64,000 bases of DNA. It comes from Peribacillus sp. FSL E2-0218 (GTDB taxonomy: Bacteria; Bacillota; Bacilli; Bacillales; DSM-1321). Location: the NCBI RefSeq assembly GCF_037992945.1, contig NZ_CP150304.1:1305501-1369500 (forward strand), written 5' to 3'. The notes beneath the pieces are model-generated. The model was not told where the DNA came from. It was given only the letters and a program-made list of their open reading frames with translations, and did no database searches. Made by a program: the position numbers and the translations under genes. Shown in pieces: positions 17,286 through 27,345 of this stretch; position 1 is the first letter of the stretch, and each line of letters starts with the position of its first letter.

Positions 17286-18332
17286 GTGTTTGTATCAATT
17301 ATAGGCGCCACAGGTTATGGAGGGCTGGAATTAATCAGGATTTTGAATAATCATCCGCAATTCAAAATTAAATCATTACATACTTCATCCCAATTTGGTC
17401 GAAGTTTACATGAAGAAAATGCACATTTAATGCATATGAAAGACAAATTGGAAAAAATTGATCCGGAGGCTATCGCTAAACACTCGGATATTGTATTCCT
17501 TGCCACCCCTTCAGGTGTATCTTCGCGATTGATTTCCGAATTTTCAGACCTTGATATTAAGGTGATTGATTTATCCGGTGATCTTAGGCTTCAAACCCCG
17601 GGTGAATATGAATACTGGTATAAGAAACCGGCAGCGCCAAAGCCCATCATTGAAGAAGCCGTATACGGATTGTCTGAATGGAATGCAAAAGCGATAAAGA
17701 AATCGAATATTGTTGCCAATCCAGGGTGCTACCCTACGGCATCACTTCTAGGCCTTGCTCCTTTGTATACGGAAGGGTTGGCTGGCGCAGCTTCAGATGT
17801 GGTAATCGACGCGAAATCCGGAGTTTCCGGAGCGGGTAAATCCCCTTCAGCCGTAACACATTTTAGCGAAATGAATGAGAACTTCAAAATATATAAAGTG
17901 AATCAGCATCAACATATACCGGAAATCGAACAGCAGCTTGGGCGATGGTCGCCGGGGATGCAGCCTATACAACCCATTACCTTCAATACCCATCTCGTTC
18001 CGATGACTAGGGGCATAATGGCAACGATGTATATAAAGGTGGATCGTCAAACCTCATGGGAGGAATTGGTCGACTTATACAAAACAGTTTACGAGGATCA
18101 TCCATTTGTCCGGGTACAGCCGCTCGCTCAATTTCCATCCACGAAACAGGTGTACGGATCGAATTTCTGTGATGTCGGTGTCGCCCATGATGAAAGAACT
18201 GGTAAAGTAACGGTGGTTTCGGTCATTGATAATTTAATGAAGGGTGCTGCAGGCCAGGCCATTCAAAATGCCAATCTATTAATGGGACTGGAAGAAACGG
18301 CAGGGCTTTGGAACAGTCCCCTTTATCCTTAA
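17286..18332 (+). CDS. argC: N-acetyl-gamma-glutamyl-phosphate reductase
   Basis: This 348-aa enzyme makes the third step of arginine synthesis: NADPH reduction of N-acetylglutamyl phosphate. The NADP-binding motif IIGATGYGG is at the N terminus and the catalytic Cys is in NPGCYPTAS. Start: GTG at 17286 with AGGAG nine bases upstream; the frame is open further upstream but runs into the promoter. It is the first gene of argCJBD-carAB-argF. Confidence 0.95.
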   Translation: MFVSIIGATGYGGLELIRILNNHPQFKIKSLHTSSQFGRSLHEENAHLMHMKDKLEKIDPEAIAKHSDIVFLATPSGVSSRLISEFSDLDIKVIDLSGDLRLQTPGEYEYWYKKPAAPKPIIEEAVYGLSEWNAKAIKKSNIVANPGCYPTASLLGLAPLYTEGLAGAASDVVIDAKSGVSGAGKSPSAVTHFSEMNENFKIYKVNQHQHIPEIEQQLGRWSPGMQPIQPITFNTHLVPMTRGIMATMYIKVDRQTSWEELVDLYKTVYEDHPFVRVQPLAQFPSTKQVYGSNFCDVGVAHDERTGKVTVVSVIDNLMKGAAGQAIQNANLLMGLEETAGLWNSPLYP

Positions 18333-18348
18333 AATATGGAGGAGAAAA

Positions 18349-19581
18349 ATGAATACATTACAGACAGTTGAAGAAATCAAACAGATTAAAGACGGAAACA
18401 TCTTAATTGCACAAGGCTTCAAGGCATCAGGGGTCCATGCTGGATTGCGGTACTCAAAAAAAGACGTTGGCATCATTTTTACCGAGACACCAGCTTCAGC
18501 CGCTGCGGTTTATACCCAAAATTTAGTTCAAGCGGCTCCAATCGATGTAACCAAGGATAGCATTGCGGCTACAGGGAAACTTCACGGTATCGTGGTCAAT
18601 AGTGCATGTGCGAATGCTTGTACTGGAAAACAAGGCATAAAGGATGCAAAGGAAATGAGAAAGCTGGCGGCGCAAAAATTCGGCTTGGAGGATCATGCAT
18701 TCGCAGTCGCTTCTACCGGTGTCATCGGAGAATACATGGAAATGGAAAAAGTGAAAAAAGGCATAGACGTATTGCAGCCAAATCATACACCCGGGGCTGC
18801 TGAAGATTTTGGAACTGCCATTTTAACAACGGATATCGTAACCAAGAGCTGCGGCTATGAAACGGTCATCGACGGCAAAACCGTGAAAATGGGCGGAGCG
18901 GCGAAAGGGTCGGGAATGATTCATCCAAACATGGCCACCATGCTCGGTTTCATAACAACGGACGCTGTCATCGAATCTGCGGACTTACAGCTTGCCTTGT
19001 CCTCAATTACGAATGATACCTTCAATCAAATCACGGTCGATGGCGATTGTTCCACGAATGACATGGTATTGGTGCTGGCGAATGGAGAGGCGAATAATGA
19101 ACCTTTGACACCCACACATCATCAATGGTCCATTTTCTTGGAATTACTGAAACAAACTTCCGAAAATCTGGCCAAACAAATCGCCAAAGACGGGGAAGGG
19201 GCCACGAAGCTGATAGAAGTGAATGTCCATGGGATGCATACAAAGCAAGATTGCCAGATGATGGCGAAGACGATCGTGGGTTCGAATCTAGTGAAAACGG
19301 CAGCGTTTGGCGCTGATGCGAACTGGGGACGAATCATAGCGGCGATGGGAAGAAGCGGAGTGGAATTCCAGCCTGATCAAGCAACGATCGTATTTGGTGA
19401 TATTGTCGTACTTAAAGATGGTGAACCGGTCCTATTTTCTGAGGAAGAAGCAAAGGCCTACCTTGAAAATGAAAATATCATCATTCATGTCTTTTTGAAG
19501 GATGGGCAGGAAATAGGAACGGCATGGGGCTGTGATTTAACATATGACTACGTAAAAATAAACGGAAGCTATCGTTCTTAA
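18349..19581 (+). CDS. argJ: Bifunctional ornithine acetyltransferase / N-acetylglutamate synthase
   Basis: This 410-aa precursor cleaves itself before Thr197 in NMATMLGFITTDA to give alpha and beta chains. It recycles the acetyl group from N-acetylornithine to glutamate and, in Bacillus, also makes N-acetylglutamate from acetyl-CoA. It begins 16 bases after argC with GGAGG. No separate argA is needed with a bifunctional ArgJ. Confidence 0.95.
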   Translation: MNTLQTVEEIKQIKDGNILIAQGFKASGVHAGLRYSKKDVGIIFTETPASAAAVYTQNLVQAAPIDVTKDSIAATGKLHGIVVNSACANACTGKQGIKDAKEMRKLAAQKFGLEDHAFAVASTGVIGEYMEMEKVKKGIDVLQPNHTPGAAEDFGTAILTTDIVTKSCGYETVIDGKTVKMGGAAKGSGMIHPNMATMLGFITTDAVIESADLQLALSSITNDTFNQITVDGDCSTNDMVLVLANGEANNEPLTPTHHQWSIFLELLKQTSENLAKQIAKDGEGATKLIEVNVHGMHTKQDCQMMAKTIVGSNLVKTAAFGADANWGRIIAAMGRSGVEFQPDQATIVFGDIVVLKDGEPVLFSEEEAKAYLENENIIIHVFLKDGQEIGTAWGCDLTYDYVKINGSYRS

Positions 19582-19596
19582 GGGGTGTTGACAAGG

Positions 19597-20370
19597 ATGA
19601 ATATATTGGTCATCAAGTGCGGGGGCAGCATCATTAATGAGTTATCGGAGTCTTTTTTCCATAGTGTCAATCAGCTGCAGGATCGCGGCTATCATATTGT
19701 CTTTGTTCATGGCGGCGGTCCTGATATCAATTCGATGATGGAAAAATTCGAGATCGAGCCAATCTTTGAGGACGGGTTAAGAAAGACGACCGCGGAAGTA
19801 TTGGGAATCGTCGAACTCATGCTGGCTGGCAAATCGAACCGAAGTCTCGTTCATAAACTGGAAACGCACGGAATTCGGGCAGTGGGCTTGAATGGATCGG
19901 ATGGCGGGATTCTTACAGGCGGGTTTATCGATGAACAAAAACTGGGAGCTGTTGGAGAGATACAGCAAGTCAATCCGGAATTGCTGGGGATTTTATTGGA
20001 AAAGGGGTATTGTCCGGTATTGACACCAATCTCGATAACGGGTGAGGGCACCAAATTGAATGTGAATGCCGATATGGCTGCAGGCTCTGTAGCGAAGGCA
20101 CTCTCTGCAGAAATGTGTTTATTTGTGACCGATGTAAAAGGGGTTTTAAAGGATGAGCAAATCATTGAGAGTTTGACTGAAACGGAAACATTGGGCTTGA
20201 TCTTGGATGGGAGCATCCATGGCGGAATGATCCCGAAGGTCAATACAGCACTGTCGGTGCTCAATAAGGGGGTTGGGGAAGTGATGATCGTTAGCGGGAA
20301 AGATCATTTTTATAGAGCTGGACAGTTCATCGGCACGAAATTTCTTCAGGAAGAGGGGGTCATTCAATGA
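19597..20370 (+). CDS. argB: Acetylglutamate kinase
   Basis: This 257-aa amino-acid-kinase fold enzyme phosphorylates N-acetylglutamate. It has the ATP-site lysine and glycine loop (VIKCGGSI), the substrate loop VHGGGPDI and NVNADMAAG near the C terminus. Start: ATG at 19597, about ten bases after AAGGGGTG; the upstream in-frame codons are too close to that RBS. It overlaps argD by four bases (ATGA). Confidence 0.95.
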   Translation: MNILVIKCGGSIINELSESFFHSVNQLQDRGYHIVFVHGGGPDINSMMEKFEIEPIFEDGLRKTTAEVLGIVELMLAGKSNRSLVHKLETHGIRAVGLNGSDGGILTGGFIDEQKLGAVGEIQQVNPELLGILLEKGYCPVLTPISITGEGTKLNVNADMAAGSVAKALSAEMCLFVTDVKGVLKDEQIIESLTETETLGLILDGSIHGGMIPKVNTALSVLNKGVGEVMIVSGKDHFYRAGQFIGTKFLQEEGVIQ

Positions 20371-21518
20371 GTTATTTATTTCCTACATATGCAAGGTGGA
20401 ACATTGAGCCGGATACAGCGATAGGAATGAAGATTACAAGTACGACAGGTAAAGAGTACCTGGACTTTACGTCGGGAATCGGGGTTTTGAATCTTGGGCA
20501 TTGCCATGAGTCGGTAAAGTTGGCCGTCACGGAACAGCTAAATAAATATTGGCATGTATCGAATATGTTTCAGAGTTCGATTCAGGAGCGCACGGCAAAA
20601 ATGCTGGCGGATGCCTCCGGTTTAAGTCAGGTGTTTTTTGCCAACAGCGGTGCGGAAGCGAATGAGGCTGCCATCAAACTGGCACGTAAAGCTACCGGGA
20701 AAAGTAAAATCATCACATGCCAGCAGTCTTTCCACGGACGGACATTTGCAACGATGGCAGCAACGGGACAGGAAAAAATCAAGACTGGATTCGGGCCGAT
20801 GCTTGAGTGCTTTGAATATGTCCCGTTTAATGACAATGATGCCATGGTAGCTGCGATTGATGAGAAGACAGCCGCTGTCATGATTGAAATCGTTCAGGGA
20901 GAGGGTGGTATCCATGTCATAAACCAATCGTATTTGGACACGATCCAGACGCACTGCAAAAAACATGGGGCTCTATTAATCATTGATGAAATACAGACTG
21001 GGATAGGACGGACGGGAAAACCATTTGCCTTTCAGCATTATAATGTCCAACCGGATATCATCACCTCGGCAAAGGGTCTGGGAAATGGCCTGCCGATCGG
21101 AGCGATGATCGGACGTGAAATGCTTTCGGAGCATTTCAATCCGGGAAGCCATGGCTCAACTTTTGGCGGCAACCCTGTTAGCATCTCGGCAGCGGAAGCT
21201 GTTTTAAAGGAAATTTTCAAAGAAGGGTTTTTAAAAGAAATCGTGAATAAAGCTGAATATCTTAGGAGTGCATTGGCAAAGGCATTGCAGGATTCTGTCA
21301 AAGTGAAGGAGATCCGCGGGCTTGGAATGATGATCGGGATTGAATGTGAACAAGATGTTCAGGAATTCCTGGCTGAGCTTCAAGAAGAAGGTTTACTTGT
21401 ATTGAGCGCAGGACCTAAGGTTCTTCGGCTGCTCCCCTCGCTTACTGTCACCGAGTCAGAAATTGATATGGCGGTCGTGAAAATAGAAGAAGTATTGGCA
21501 ATAAAGCAAACAATCTAA
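20367..21518 (+). CDS. argD: Acetylornithine aminotransferase
   Basis: This 383-aa PLP enzyme (class III) converts N-acetylglutamate semialdehyde to N-acetylornithine. Landmarks are FANSGAEANEAAIKLAR, IIDEIQTGIGRTG with the PLP Asp, and the lysine Schiff base in ITSAKGLGNGLP. The start overlaps the argB stop (ATGA), so translation is coupled. Length equals that of B. subtilis ArgD. Confidence 0.95.
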   Translation: MSYLFPTYARWNIEPDTAIGMKITSTTGKEYLDFTSGIGVLNLGHCHESVKLAVTEQLNKYWHVSNMFQSSIQERTAKMLADASGLSQVFFANSGAEANEAAIKLARKATGKSKIITCQQSFHGRTFATMAATGQEKIKTGFGPMLECFEYVPFNDNDAMVAAIDEKTAAVMIEIVQGEGGIHVINQSYLDTIQTHCKKHGALLIIDEIQTGIGRTGKPFAFQHYNVQPDIITSAKGLGNGLPIGAMIGREMLSEHFNPGSHGSTFGGNPVSISAAEAVLKEIFKEGFLKEIVNKAEYLRSALAKALQDSVKVKEIRGLGMMIGIECEQDVQEFLAELQEEGLLVLSAGPKVLRLLPSLTVTESEIDMAVVKIEEVLAIKQTI

Positions 21519-21523
21519 ATTGC

Positions 21524-21560
21524 TTGGATTTTTATAGAGTAAAATGAATAATTATGCTAT
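21524..21560 (+). promoter_or_regulatory. Internal promoter and ARG box before carA
   Basis: AATGAATAATTATGCTAT at 21543-21560 matches the 18-base ARG-box consensus with one mismatch. It covers the -10 of a likely sigma-A promoter TTGGAT-17-AATAAT (21524-21552). carAB-argF can therefore be transcribed and repressed separately from argCJBD. Confidence 0.75.
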
Positions 21561-21602
21561 TGTATATATAAATATACGCAGTCCACTACAGAGGTGAAGA
21601 AC

Positions 21603-22685
21603 ATGAAAAACTATCTATATTTAGAGAATGGTTCCGTTTTTGAAGGGGAACTGCTTACTGGACCCACTGAAAAAGCAACCTGTGGAGAGATTGTCTTTTT
21701 TACGGGAATGACCGGATATCAAGAGGTATTGACCGATCCTTCCTATAAGGACCAAATTGTCATTTTCACATATCCCCTCATTGGAAATTACGGAATTAAT
21801 GAAAATGATTTTGAAAGCAAAAAGCCGCATGTTGCTGGCGTCATTGTTTATGAAGGGAATATGAGCCATTCCCATTATCAGGCAAAATATTCACTTGGGG
21901 AATATTTAGAAAAATGGGCCATTCCGCTGTTAAGCCATGTTGATACACGGGCGGTCGTTAAAAACATTAGACAGGAAGGCTCGATGCAGGCCGTCATCAC
22001 AGCGGAAGAAGGATTCACGGTCAAACCAAGCCAGAATGATTTGGCAGCCCAAGTCGCCGAAGTATCGACAAAGGTGGTAGAGAGCTTTGGAGAAGGTGAC
22101 AAGCACGTAGTGATGATGGACTTCGGATATAAGAAATCCATTTTGGACTCGTTGGTTGAGCAAGGCTGCAGAGTCTCGGTCGTACCATTTGACACTGGAT
22201 TCGAACAGATCAAGGAGCTGCAGCCGGATGGGATTTTGCTTTCAAATGGGCCTGGGGATCCAAAACAGCTGGAATATCTTTTAGGGAACTTAAAAAAGAT
22301 CATTACGAAATTCCCGACGATGGGCATCTGCCTCGGTCATCAATTAACGGCCCTTGCCTTCGGTGGGAATACAAAAAAAATGCTGTTTGGGCATCGCGGT
22401 GCGAATCAGCCCGTGGTCGATTTGAAAACGAAAAGGGTGTATATGAGTTCTCAAAATCATAGTTATGAGGTGGATGAACCAAGCTTACAGGGGACATCGC
22501 TTCAAGTTCGTTTCAGGAATGTCAATGATAGCACGGTTGAGGGCCTTATGCATGAAGACCTGCCAATTTTCACTACCCAGTACCACCCTGAGGCAAATCC
22601 GGGACCGAACGAGAGTTCACAACTATTCAATGACTTTTTACAAATGATAAATGACTATAGCGGGAGAGAAAAAGCCTATGCCTAA
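21603..22685 (+). CDS. carA: Carbamoyl-phosphate synthase, small (glutaminase) subunit, arginine-specific
   Basis: This 360-aa glutamine amidotransferase subunit has an N-terminal CPSase_sm_chain domain (GEIVFFTGMTGYQEVLTDPS) and a class-I GATase with catalytic Cys in MGICLGHQL and His/Glu in YHPEANPGP. It supplies ammonia to CarB. Start: ATG at 21603 after GAGGTG. Its position inside the arg operon identifies it as the arginine-pathway enzyme rather than PyrAA. It overlaps carB by eight bases. Confidence 0.95.
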   Translation: MKNYLYLENGSVFEGELLTGPTEKATCGEIVFFTGMTGYQEVLTDPSYKDQIVIFTYPLIGNYGINENDFESKKPHVAGVIVYEGNMSHSHYQAKYSLGEYLEKWAIPLLSHVDTRAVVKNIRQEGSMQAVITAEEGFTVKPSQNDLAAQVAEVSTKVVESFGEGDKHVVMMDFGYKKSILDSLVEQGCRVSVVPFDTGFEQIKELQPDGILLSNGPGDPKQLEYLLGNLKKIITKFPTMGICLGHQLTALAFGGNTKKMLFGHRGANQPVVDLKTKRVYMSSQNHSYEVDEPSLQGTSLQVRFRNVNDSTVEGLMHEDLPIFTTQYHPEANPGPNESSQLFNDFLQMINDYSGREKAYA

Positions 22686-25600
22686 GGACAACACGATACA
22701 GACGATTTTAGTGATTGGTTCGGGGCCGATTGTCATCGGGCAGGCTGCCGAATTCGATTATGCGGGTACACAAGCGTGCCTAGCTTTAAAAGAAGAAGGA
22801 TATAAGGTCATTCTTGTGAACAATAACCCGGCAACGATCATGACGGATGACATGAATGCGGATGCTGTCTACTTTGAACCTTTGACAGTGGATGTGCTGG
22901 AAAAAATCATTGCCAAAGAAAAGCCTGATGGCCTGCTGGCTACTTTAGGGGGCCAAACAGGTTTGAACCTTGCCTATCAACTGGATGATGCAGGAGTACT
23001 CAAGCAATATGATGTGAAACTATTAGGTACACCGATCGACTCGATCAAAAAGGGTGAAGATCGTGAATTGTTCCGTGAGCTGATGCTTGAAATTGATGAG
23101 CCTGTCCCGGACAGTACAATCGTTCATACATTGGAAGAGGCGCAAGCTTTCGCGGAAAAAATCGGTTTTCCCATCATCGTCCGGCCTGCCTATACACTTG
23201 GCGGGACAGGTGGCGGAATTGCTGATTCTTTGGAGTCATTCAAGGAACTAGTACGGGGCGGTCTCCAAGAAAGCCCGATTACACAATGCTTGATTGAAAG
23301 AAGCATAGCTGGGTATAAAGAAGTCGAATATGAGGTCATGCGCGATGGCAACAATACGTGCATCACCATCTGCAATATGGAAAATATCGATCCCGTCGGT
23401 ATCCATACAGGCGATTCCATCGTCGTGGCACCTTCTCAGACCTTATCGGACGATGAGTTTCAGATGCTGCGTGCCGCATCGATCAAGATCATCTCTGCTT
23501 TAGGCATCATCGGGGGTTGTAACATTCAATTCGCACTTGATCCACATAGCAAACAATATTATCTGATAGAAGTGAATCCGCGCGTCAGCCGTTCATCGGC
23601 ATTGGCTTCCAAGGCAACAGGATATCCCATTGCCCGCATCGCCGCAAAGCTCGCCGTCGGCTATCATTTATCTGAAATAATCAATCCTGTAACGAAAAGT
23701 ACATATTCAAGCTTTGAGCCTGCCCTTGACTATGTAGCCGTGAAGTTCCCAAGGTGGCCATTCGACAAATTCACGGCCGCAAACAGAAAATTGGGAACAC
23801 AGATGAAGGCAACGGGTGAAGTGATGGCTTTACACCGCAGCTTTGAGGGCGGGGTTCAAAAGGCCGTCGATTCATTGGAACTAAAAACGAATGGCCTGCA
23901 GCTTTTATCGTTGAGGGATAAATCCGTTCCAGAACTGTGGAAAAAACTTGCCGAAAAATCCGACGAACGAATTTTCGTCATATTCGAGATGCTTCGTAAA
24001 GGTGTGACCGTTGAAGAAATCCATGAAGCGACGATCATTGATTATTTCTTCCTTCATTCCTTCGCTTCGCTTATCGCCAAGGAAACTGAAATCACGTCCA
24101 AGTCAATCAAATCGGTAACAAAAGAAGAACTTCAGTTATTCAAAGAAAAGGGATTCTCCGATCGTTACCTTGCGTCCGTGTGGAATGTAAGTGAAATGGA
24201 AGTGAGGACACATCGAAAAGCGCTCGGAGTCACCGCTGTATACAAAACGGTCGATACTTGTGCAGCCGAGTTCAGTTCACATACGAACTATCATTATTCG
24301 ACATATTTCGGTGAGAATGAGCAGAAGAAAACCAATAAAAAGAAGGTATTGATGATCGGCAGCGGGCCTATCCGGATCGGACAGGGAATTGAATTCGATT
24401 ACTGTTCCGTGCATGGAGTTTATGCACTCCAGGATGAAAATGTTGAAACCATCATGATCAACAATAATCCGGAAACGGTAAGTACCGATTTTGCCACCGC
24501 AGACCGCCTTTACTTCGAGCCGTTAACATTGGAATATGTGCTTAATGTAATTGAAGTGGAGGATATCGACGATGTCATCGTCCAATTCGGAGGACAGACC
24601 GCGATAAACTTGGCAAAGGGTCTTGAAGATTACGGTGTGAACTTGTTGGGCACCACCTTCGATACACTTGATCAATTGGAGGATCGCGATCGTTTTTATC
24701 AACTTCTGCAAAAGCTGGAGATCCCGCATGTCCCAGGTTCGATGGCGAATGATGAACGGCAGTTAATGGAGCGTTCCGAGGCAATCGGCTTTCCAGTCCT
24801 ATTGCGTCCATCCTATGTAATTGGCGGCCAAGGCATGGAAATAATCCGTTCGAAGGAAGACTTGATCCAAAGAATGAAAAATGGGGCCGCACTCGTTTAC
24901 CCCGTGCTGATCGATTCCTATATACCAGGGAAAGAAGCGGAAATTGATTTGATTGCGGATGGAGTGGATCTATATATCCCAATCATTGCTGAACATGTTG
25001 AAAAGGCAGGCGTCCATTCAGGAGATAGCATGGCCTTATTGCCGGCACAAACCTTAAGTGATGAAATGAAAGCGAAAATGACCCTTTATGCCCAAAAGCT
25101 AGTTACAGAGCTGGGTTATAAAGGACTTATGAACATCCAATATGTGATTGAAGGAAGCAGCGTATATGTATTGGAAGTAAATCCGCGTGCAAGCCGGACA
25201 ATTCCGATCATCAGTAAAGTCACAGATGTATCTTTAGTGCAAGTCGCAACAAAAATATTGCTTGGGAAATATTTATTGTCGAATGTGTTCGGAAAAACGG
25301 GATTAATGGAAGACATTCCGTATAAAGTCGTCAAATATCCAGTATTCTCAACGTTTGCCTTAAGCGGGCTTGACTCCAAGGTAGGTCCGGAAATGAAATC
25401 GACAGGTGAGGGAATTGCCGTTGGTAAAACGGTTAAAGAAGCTTTGGCTAAAGTATTCCATGCTCAAAAAGCCAAACATGCTTCAGGAGTTTACCAATCC
25501 AACTCAGTCCAGCTAAGTGCAGGATTGCTTGAGCAAATCACGGAAGCCGGTTTGATCCTGTGTGACACGGACTTTGAAAAATGGCTGAAAGACGGGAATG

Positions 25601-25797
25601 CCGCAATCGTCTTGGCTTATGGAACAACGGCAGAAGATAAGAAGCTAAGGCTTATGGCCGCAAAATACCGGTTGCTTGCGTTTACGGAAGAAGAGACCTT
25701 CAAGGCATATCTGCAATCGGCAGGTAATGCTGACCTAGAAGTAACCTCGCTTCAGGATTGGCTTGTAACCTATTCGAAAGGAGTGTCACACGCATGA
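22678..25797 (+). CDS. carB: Carbamoyl-phosphate synthase, large subunit, arginine-specific
   Basis: This 1039-aa subunit has two homologous ATP-grasp halves: LVIGSGPIVIGQAAEFDYAG near the N terminus and LMIGSGPIRIGQGIEFDYC from about residue 558. It makes carbamoyl phosphate from bicarbonate, ammonia and two ATP. The C-terminal allosteric MGS-like domain is short and poorly conserved, as in arginine-specific enzymes. Start: ATG at 22678, overlapping the carA stop; the upstream in-frame extension lies within carA. Confidence 0.95.
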   Translation: MPKDNTIQTILVIGSGPIVIGQAAEFDYAGTQACLALKEEGYKVILVNNNPATIMTDDMNADAVYFEPLTVDVLEKIIAKEKPDGLLATLGGQTGLNLAYQLDDAGVLKQYDVKLLGTPIDSIKKGEDRELFRELMLEIDEPVPDSTIVHTLEEAQAFAEKIGFPIIVRPAYTLGGTGGGIADSLESFKELVRGGLQESPITQCLIERSIAGYKEVEYEVMRDGNNTCITICNMENIDPVGIHTGDSIVVAPSQTLSDDEFQMLRAASIKIISALGIIGGCNIQFALDPHSKQYYLIEVNPRVSRSSALASKATGYPIARIAAKLAVGYHLSEIINPVTKSTYSSFEPALDYVAVKFPRWPFDKFTAANRKLGTQMKATGEVMALHRSFEGGVQKAVDSLELKTNGLQLLSLRDKSVPELWKKLAEKSDERIFVIFEMLRKGVTVEEIHEATIIDYFFLHSFASLIAKETEITSKSIKSVTKEELQLFKEKGFSDRYLASVWNVSEMEVRTHRKALGVTAVYKTVDTCAAEFSSHTNYHYSTYFGENEQKKTNKKKVLMIGSGPIRIGQGIEFDYCSVHGVYALQDENVETIMINNNPETVSTDFATADRLYFEPLTLEYVLNVIEVEDIDDVIVQFGGQTAINLAKGLEDYGVNLLGTTFDTLDQLEDRDRFYQLLQKLEIPHVPGSMANDERQLMERSEAIGFPVLLRPSYVIGGQGMEIIRSKEDLIQRMKNGAALVYPVLIDSYIPGKEAEIDLIADGVDLYIPIIAEHVEKAGVHSGDSMALLPAQTLSDEMKAKMTLYAQKLVTELGYKGLMNIQYVIEGSSVYVLEVNPRASRTIPIISKVTDVSLVQVATKILLGKYLLSNVFGKTGLMEDIPYKVVKYPVFSTFALSGLDSKVGPEMKSTGEGIAVGKTVKEALAKVFHAQKAKHASGVYQSNSVQLSAGLLEQITEAGLILCDTDFEKWLKDGNAAIVLAYGTTAEDKKLRLMAAKYRLLAFTEEETFKAYLQSAGNADLEVTSLQDWLVTYSKGVSHA

Positions 25798-26753
25798 GCC
25801 CGATTATAGTACAGGAACGCGCCAAGATTTTAAATGGAAAAGATTTTTTGACGATGAAAGAGTCTACACCTACAGAGATAGCAGAACTGTTAAAGCTGGC
25901 TCAGGAGATTAAGGGTAAATTACAGGCTGGCGAGGAATATACACCTTTAAAAGGAAAGACGCTTGGGATGATTTTTGAAAAATCATCGACCAGAACCCGT
26001 GTATCCTTTGAAGTGGGCATGATGCAGCTTGGCGGACACGCCTTGTTCTTAAGTGGAAATGATCTGCAAATAGGTCGCGGTGAAACCATTTCCGATACGG
26101 CTAAAGTCCTTTCGGAATATATTGATGGCATCATGATCCGTACGTTCGAACATGAAAAAATCCTGGAATTGGCGGGGAATGCGTCCATTCCGGTCATCAA
26201 TGGACTAACTGATCTTGCCCACCCGTGTCAGGTGCTGGCTGACTTCTTGACCATCATCGAGATTAAAGGGAAGCTAAAAGGTTTGAAGATGAGTTATATC
26301 GGAGATGGCAATAATGTCGCCAATTCCTTGATGGTCGGCTGTGCAAAAATGGGTGTGGACTTTTCCATTGGATGCCCAGAGACCTACAAGCCTGATGAAA
26401 AAGTCGTCAGCTATGCGCAAAAAGTGGCAGAAAAGACGGGAAGTAATATTGTTGTGGCGACATCCGCCCAGGAAGCGATACAAAATGCGGACATCGTTTA
26501 TTCCGATGTCTGGACGTCCATGGGGCAGGAAATCGAGAATGGAATCCGCTTGGAAGCGTTTAAGGATTATCAAATCAACAATGAACTAGTCAAACTGGCT
26601 AAAGACGACTATTTATTCATGCATTGTCTTCCTGCACATAGGGGAGAGGAAGTAACCGGTGAAGTCATCGATGGACCTAATTCCGTCGTTTTCCATCAAG
26701 CTGGAAATCGTCTTCATGCGCAGAAAGCGGTTTTAGTGGATTTAATGTCTTAA
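25794..26753 (+). CDS. argF: Ornithine carbamoyltransferase
   Basis: This 319-aa enzyme joins carbamoyl phosphate and ornithine to citrulline. The carbamoyl-phosphate site is SSTRTRVSFE, the HPCQ loop is HPCQVLADF, and the ornithine site includes HCLPAHRGEEV. The start overlaps the carB stop (ATGA) with AAAGGAG upstream. It is the last gene of the operon and is followed by a strong terminator. argG/argH are not in the window, as in B. subtilis. Confidence 0.96.
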   Translation: MSPIIVQERAKILNGKDFLTMKESTPTEIAELLKLAQEIKGKLQAGEEYTPLKGKTLGMIFEKSSTRTRVSFEVGMMQLGGHALFLSGNDLQIGRGETISDTAKVLSEYIDGIMIRTFEHEKILELAGNASIPVINGLTDLAHPCQVLADFLTIIEIKGKLKGLKMSYIGDGNNVANSLMVGCAKMGVDFSIGCPETYKPDEKVVSYAQKVAEKTGSNIVVATSAQEAIQNADIVYSDVWTSMGQEIENGIRLEAFKDYQINNELVKLAKDDYLFMHCLPAHRGEEVTGEVIDGPNSVVFHQAGNRLHAQKAVLVDLMS

Positions 26754-26760
26754 CCTATGA

Positions 26761-26792
26761 GGTGTCCGCTCACTGAGCGGACGCCTTTTTTA
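26761..26792 (+). terminator. Terminator of the arginine operon
   Basis: Eleven-base GC-rich arms GGTGTCCGCTC / GAGCGGACGCC with a short loop and seven Ts; one G-T pair in the stem. Confidence 0.92.
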
Positions 26793-26885
26793 TTTGCGGA
26801 TTTCCTTTTTGTCCTTAATTTTTCAGACATGAAAGGAAAAATCCTGGCAATAATAACAAGGAAAGCATGTAAAGGAGTGAAATCT

Positions 26886-27065
26886 ATGGGGCAAAATCGT
26901 CAATTCAAGCCAGGTCAGAAGGCACCTAATAATGGGACCTACGTAGAGATTGGTGAAACGGGCAGTACGGTTGTTAATCCGAAAATGGTAAAACTCGATG
27001 CAGGAGATTCCTTTCCTGAAACATCCAATCATAACCGGATATGGACTTATCAGCGGAAGCCTTGA
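26886..27065 (+). CDS. yjzC: YjzC family protein
   Basis: This 59-aa protein begins MGQNRQFKPGQKAPNNGTYV and ends NHNRIWTYQRKP, nearly the same as B. subtilis YjzC, which also follows argF. It resembles a small beta barrel of unknown function. GGAGTG precedes the ATG at 26886. The longer upstream frame crosses the argF terminator and is not used. Confidence 0.92.
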   Translation: MGQNRQFKPGQKAPNNGTYVEIGETGSTVVNPKMVKLDAGDSFPETSNHNRIWTYQRKP

Positions 27066-27080
27066 AAAAACTTAAAGCAG

Positions 27081-27112
27081 GGAAAAGGAGGGAATAACTC
27101 CTTTTCCTTATC
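27081..27112 (+). terminator. Probable terminator after yjzC
   Basis: Perfect 10-bp stem GGAAAAGGAG / CTCCTTTTCC with a seven-base loop, followed by a short T-rich tail. Confidence 0.65.
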
Positions 27113-27345
27113 TTCCTAATATGATTTGACTCAGCAATTTCCCTGCCTTGTTTTTATTCCCGAATAAAAAGATTGATAGTCTTGCATATCATCCATTTGC
27201 CATGTGGATTATGGGAGTTTTATAATGATATAGAAAATAAGTGAATTTCCGAATATTGAATCATTTATACATAAACAAAAGAAGTGGGCTTGGCTGCGTC
27301 CATGAGCAACCACCAATAAAAGTGATTAGTAAAGGAGAATGGGAT

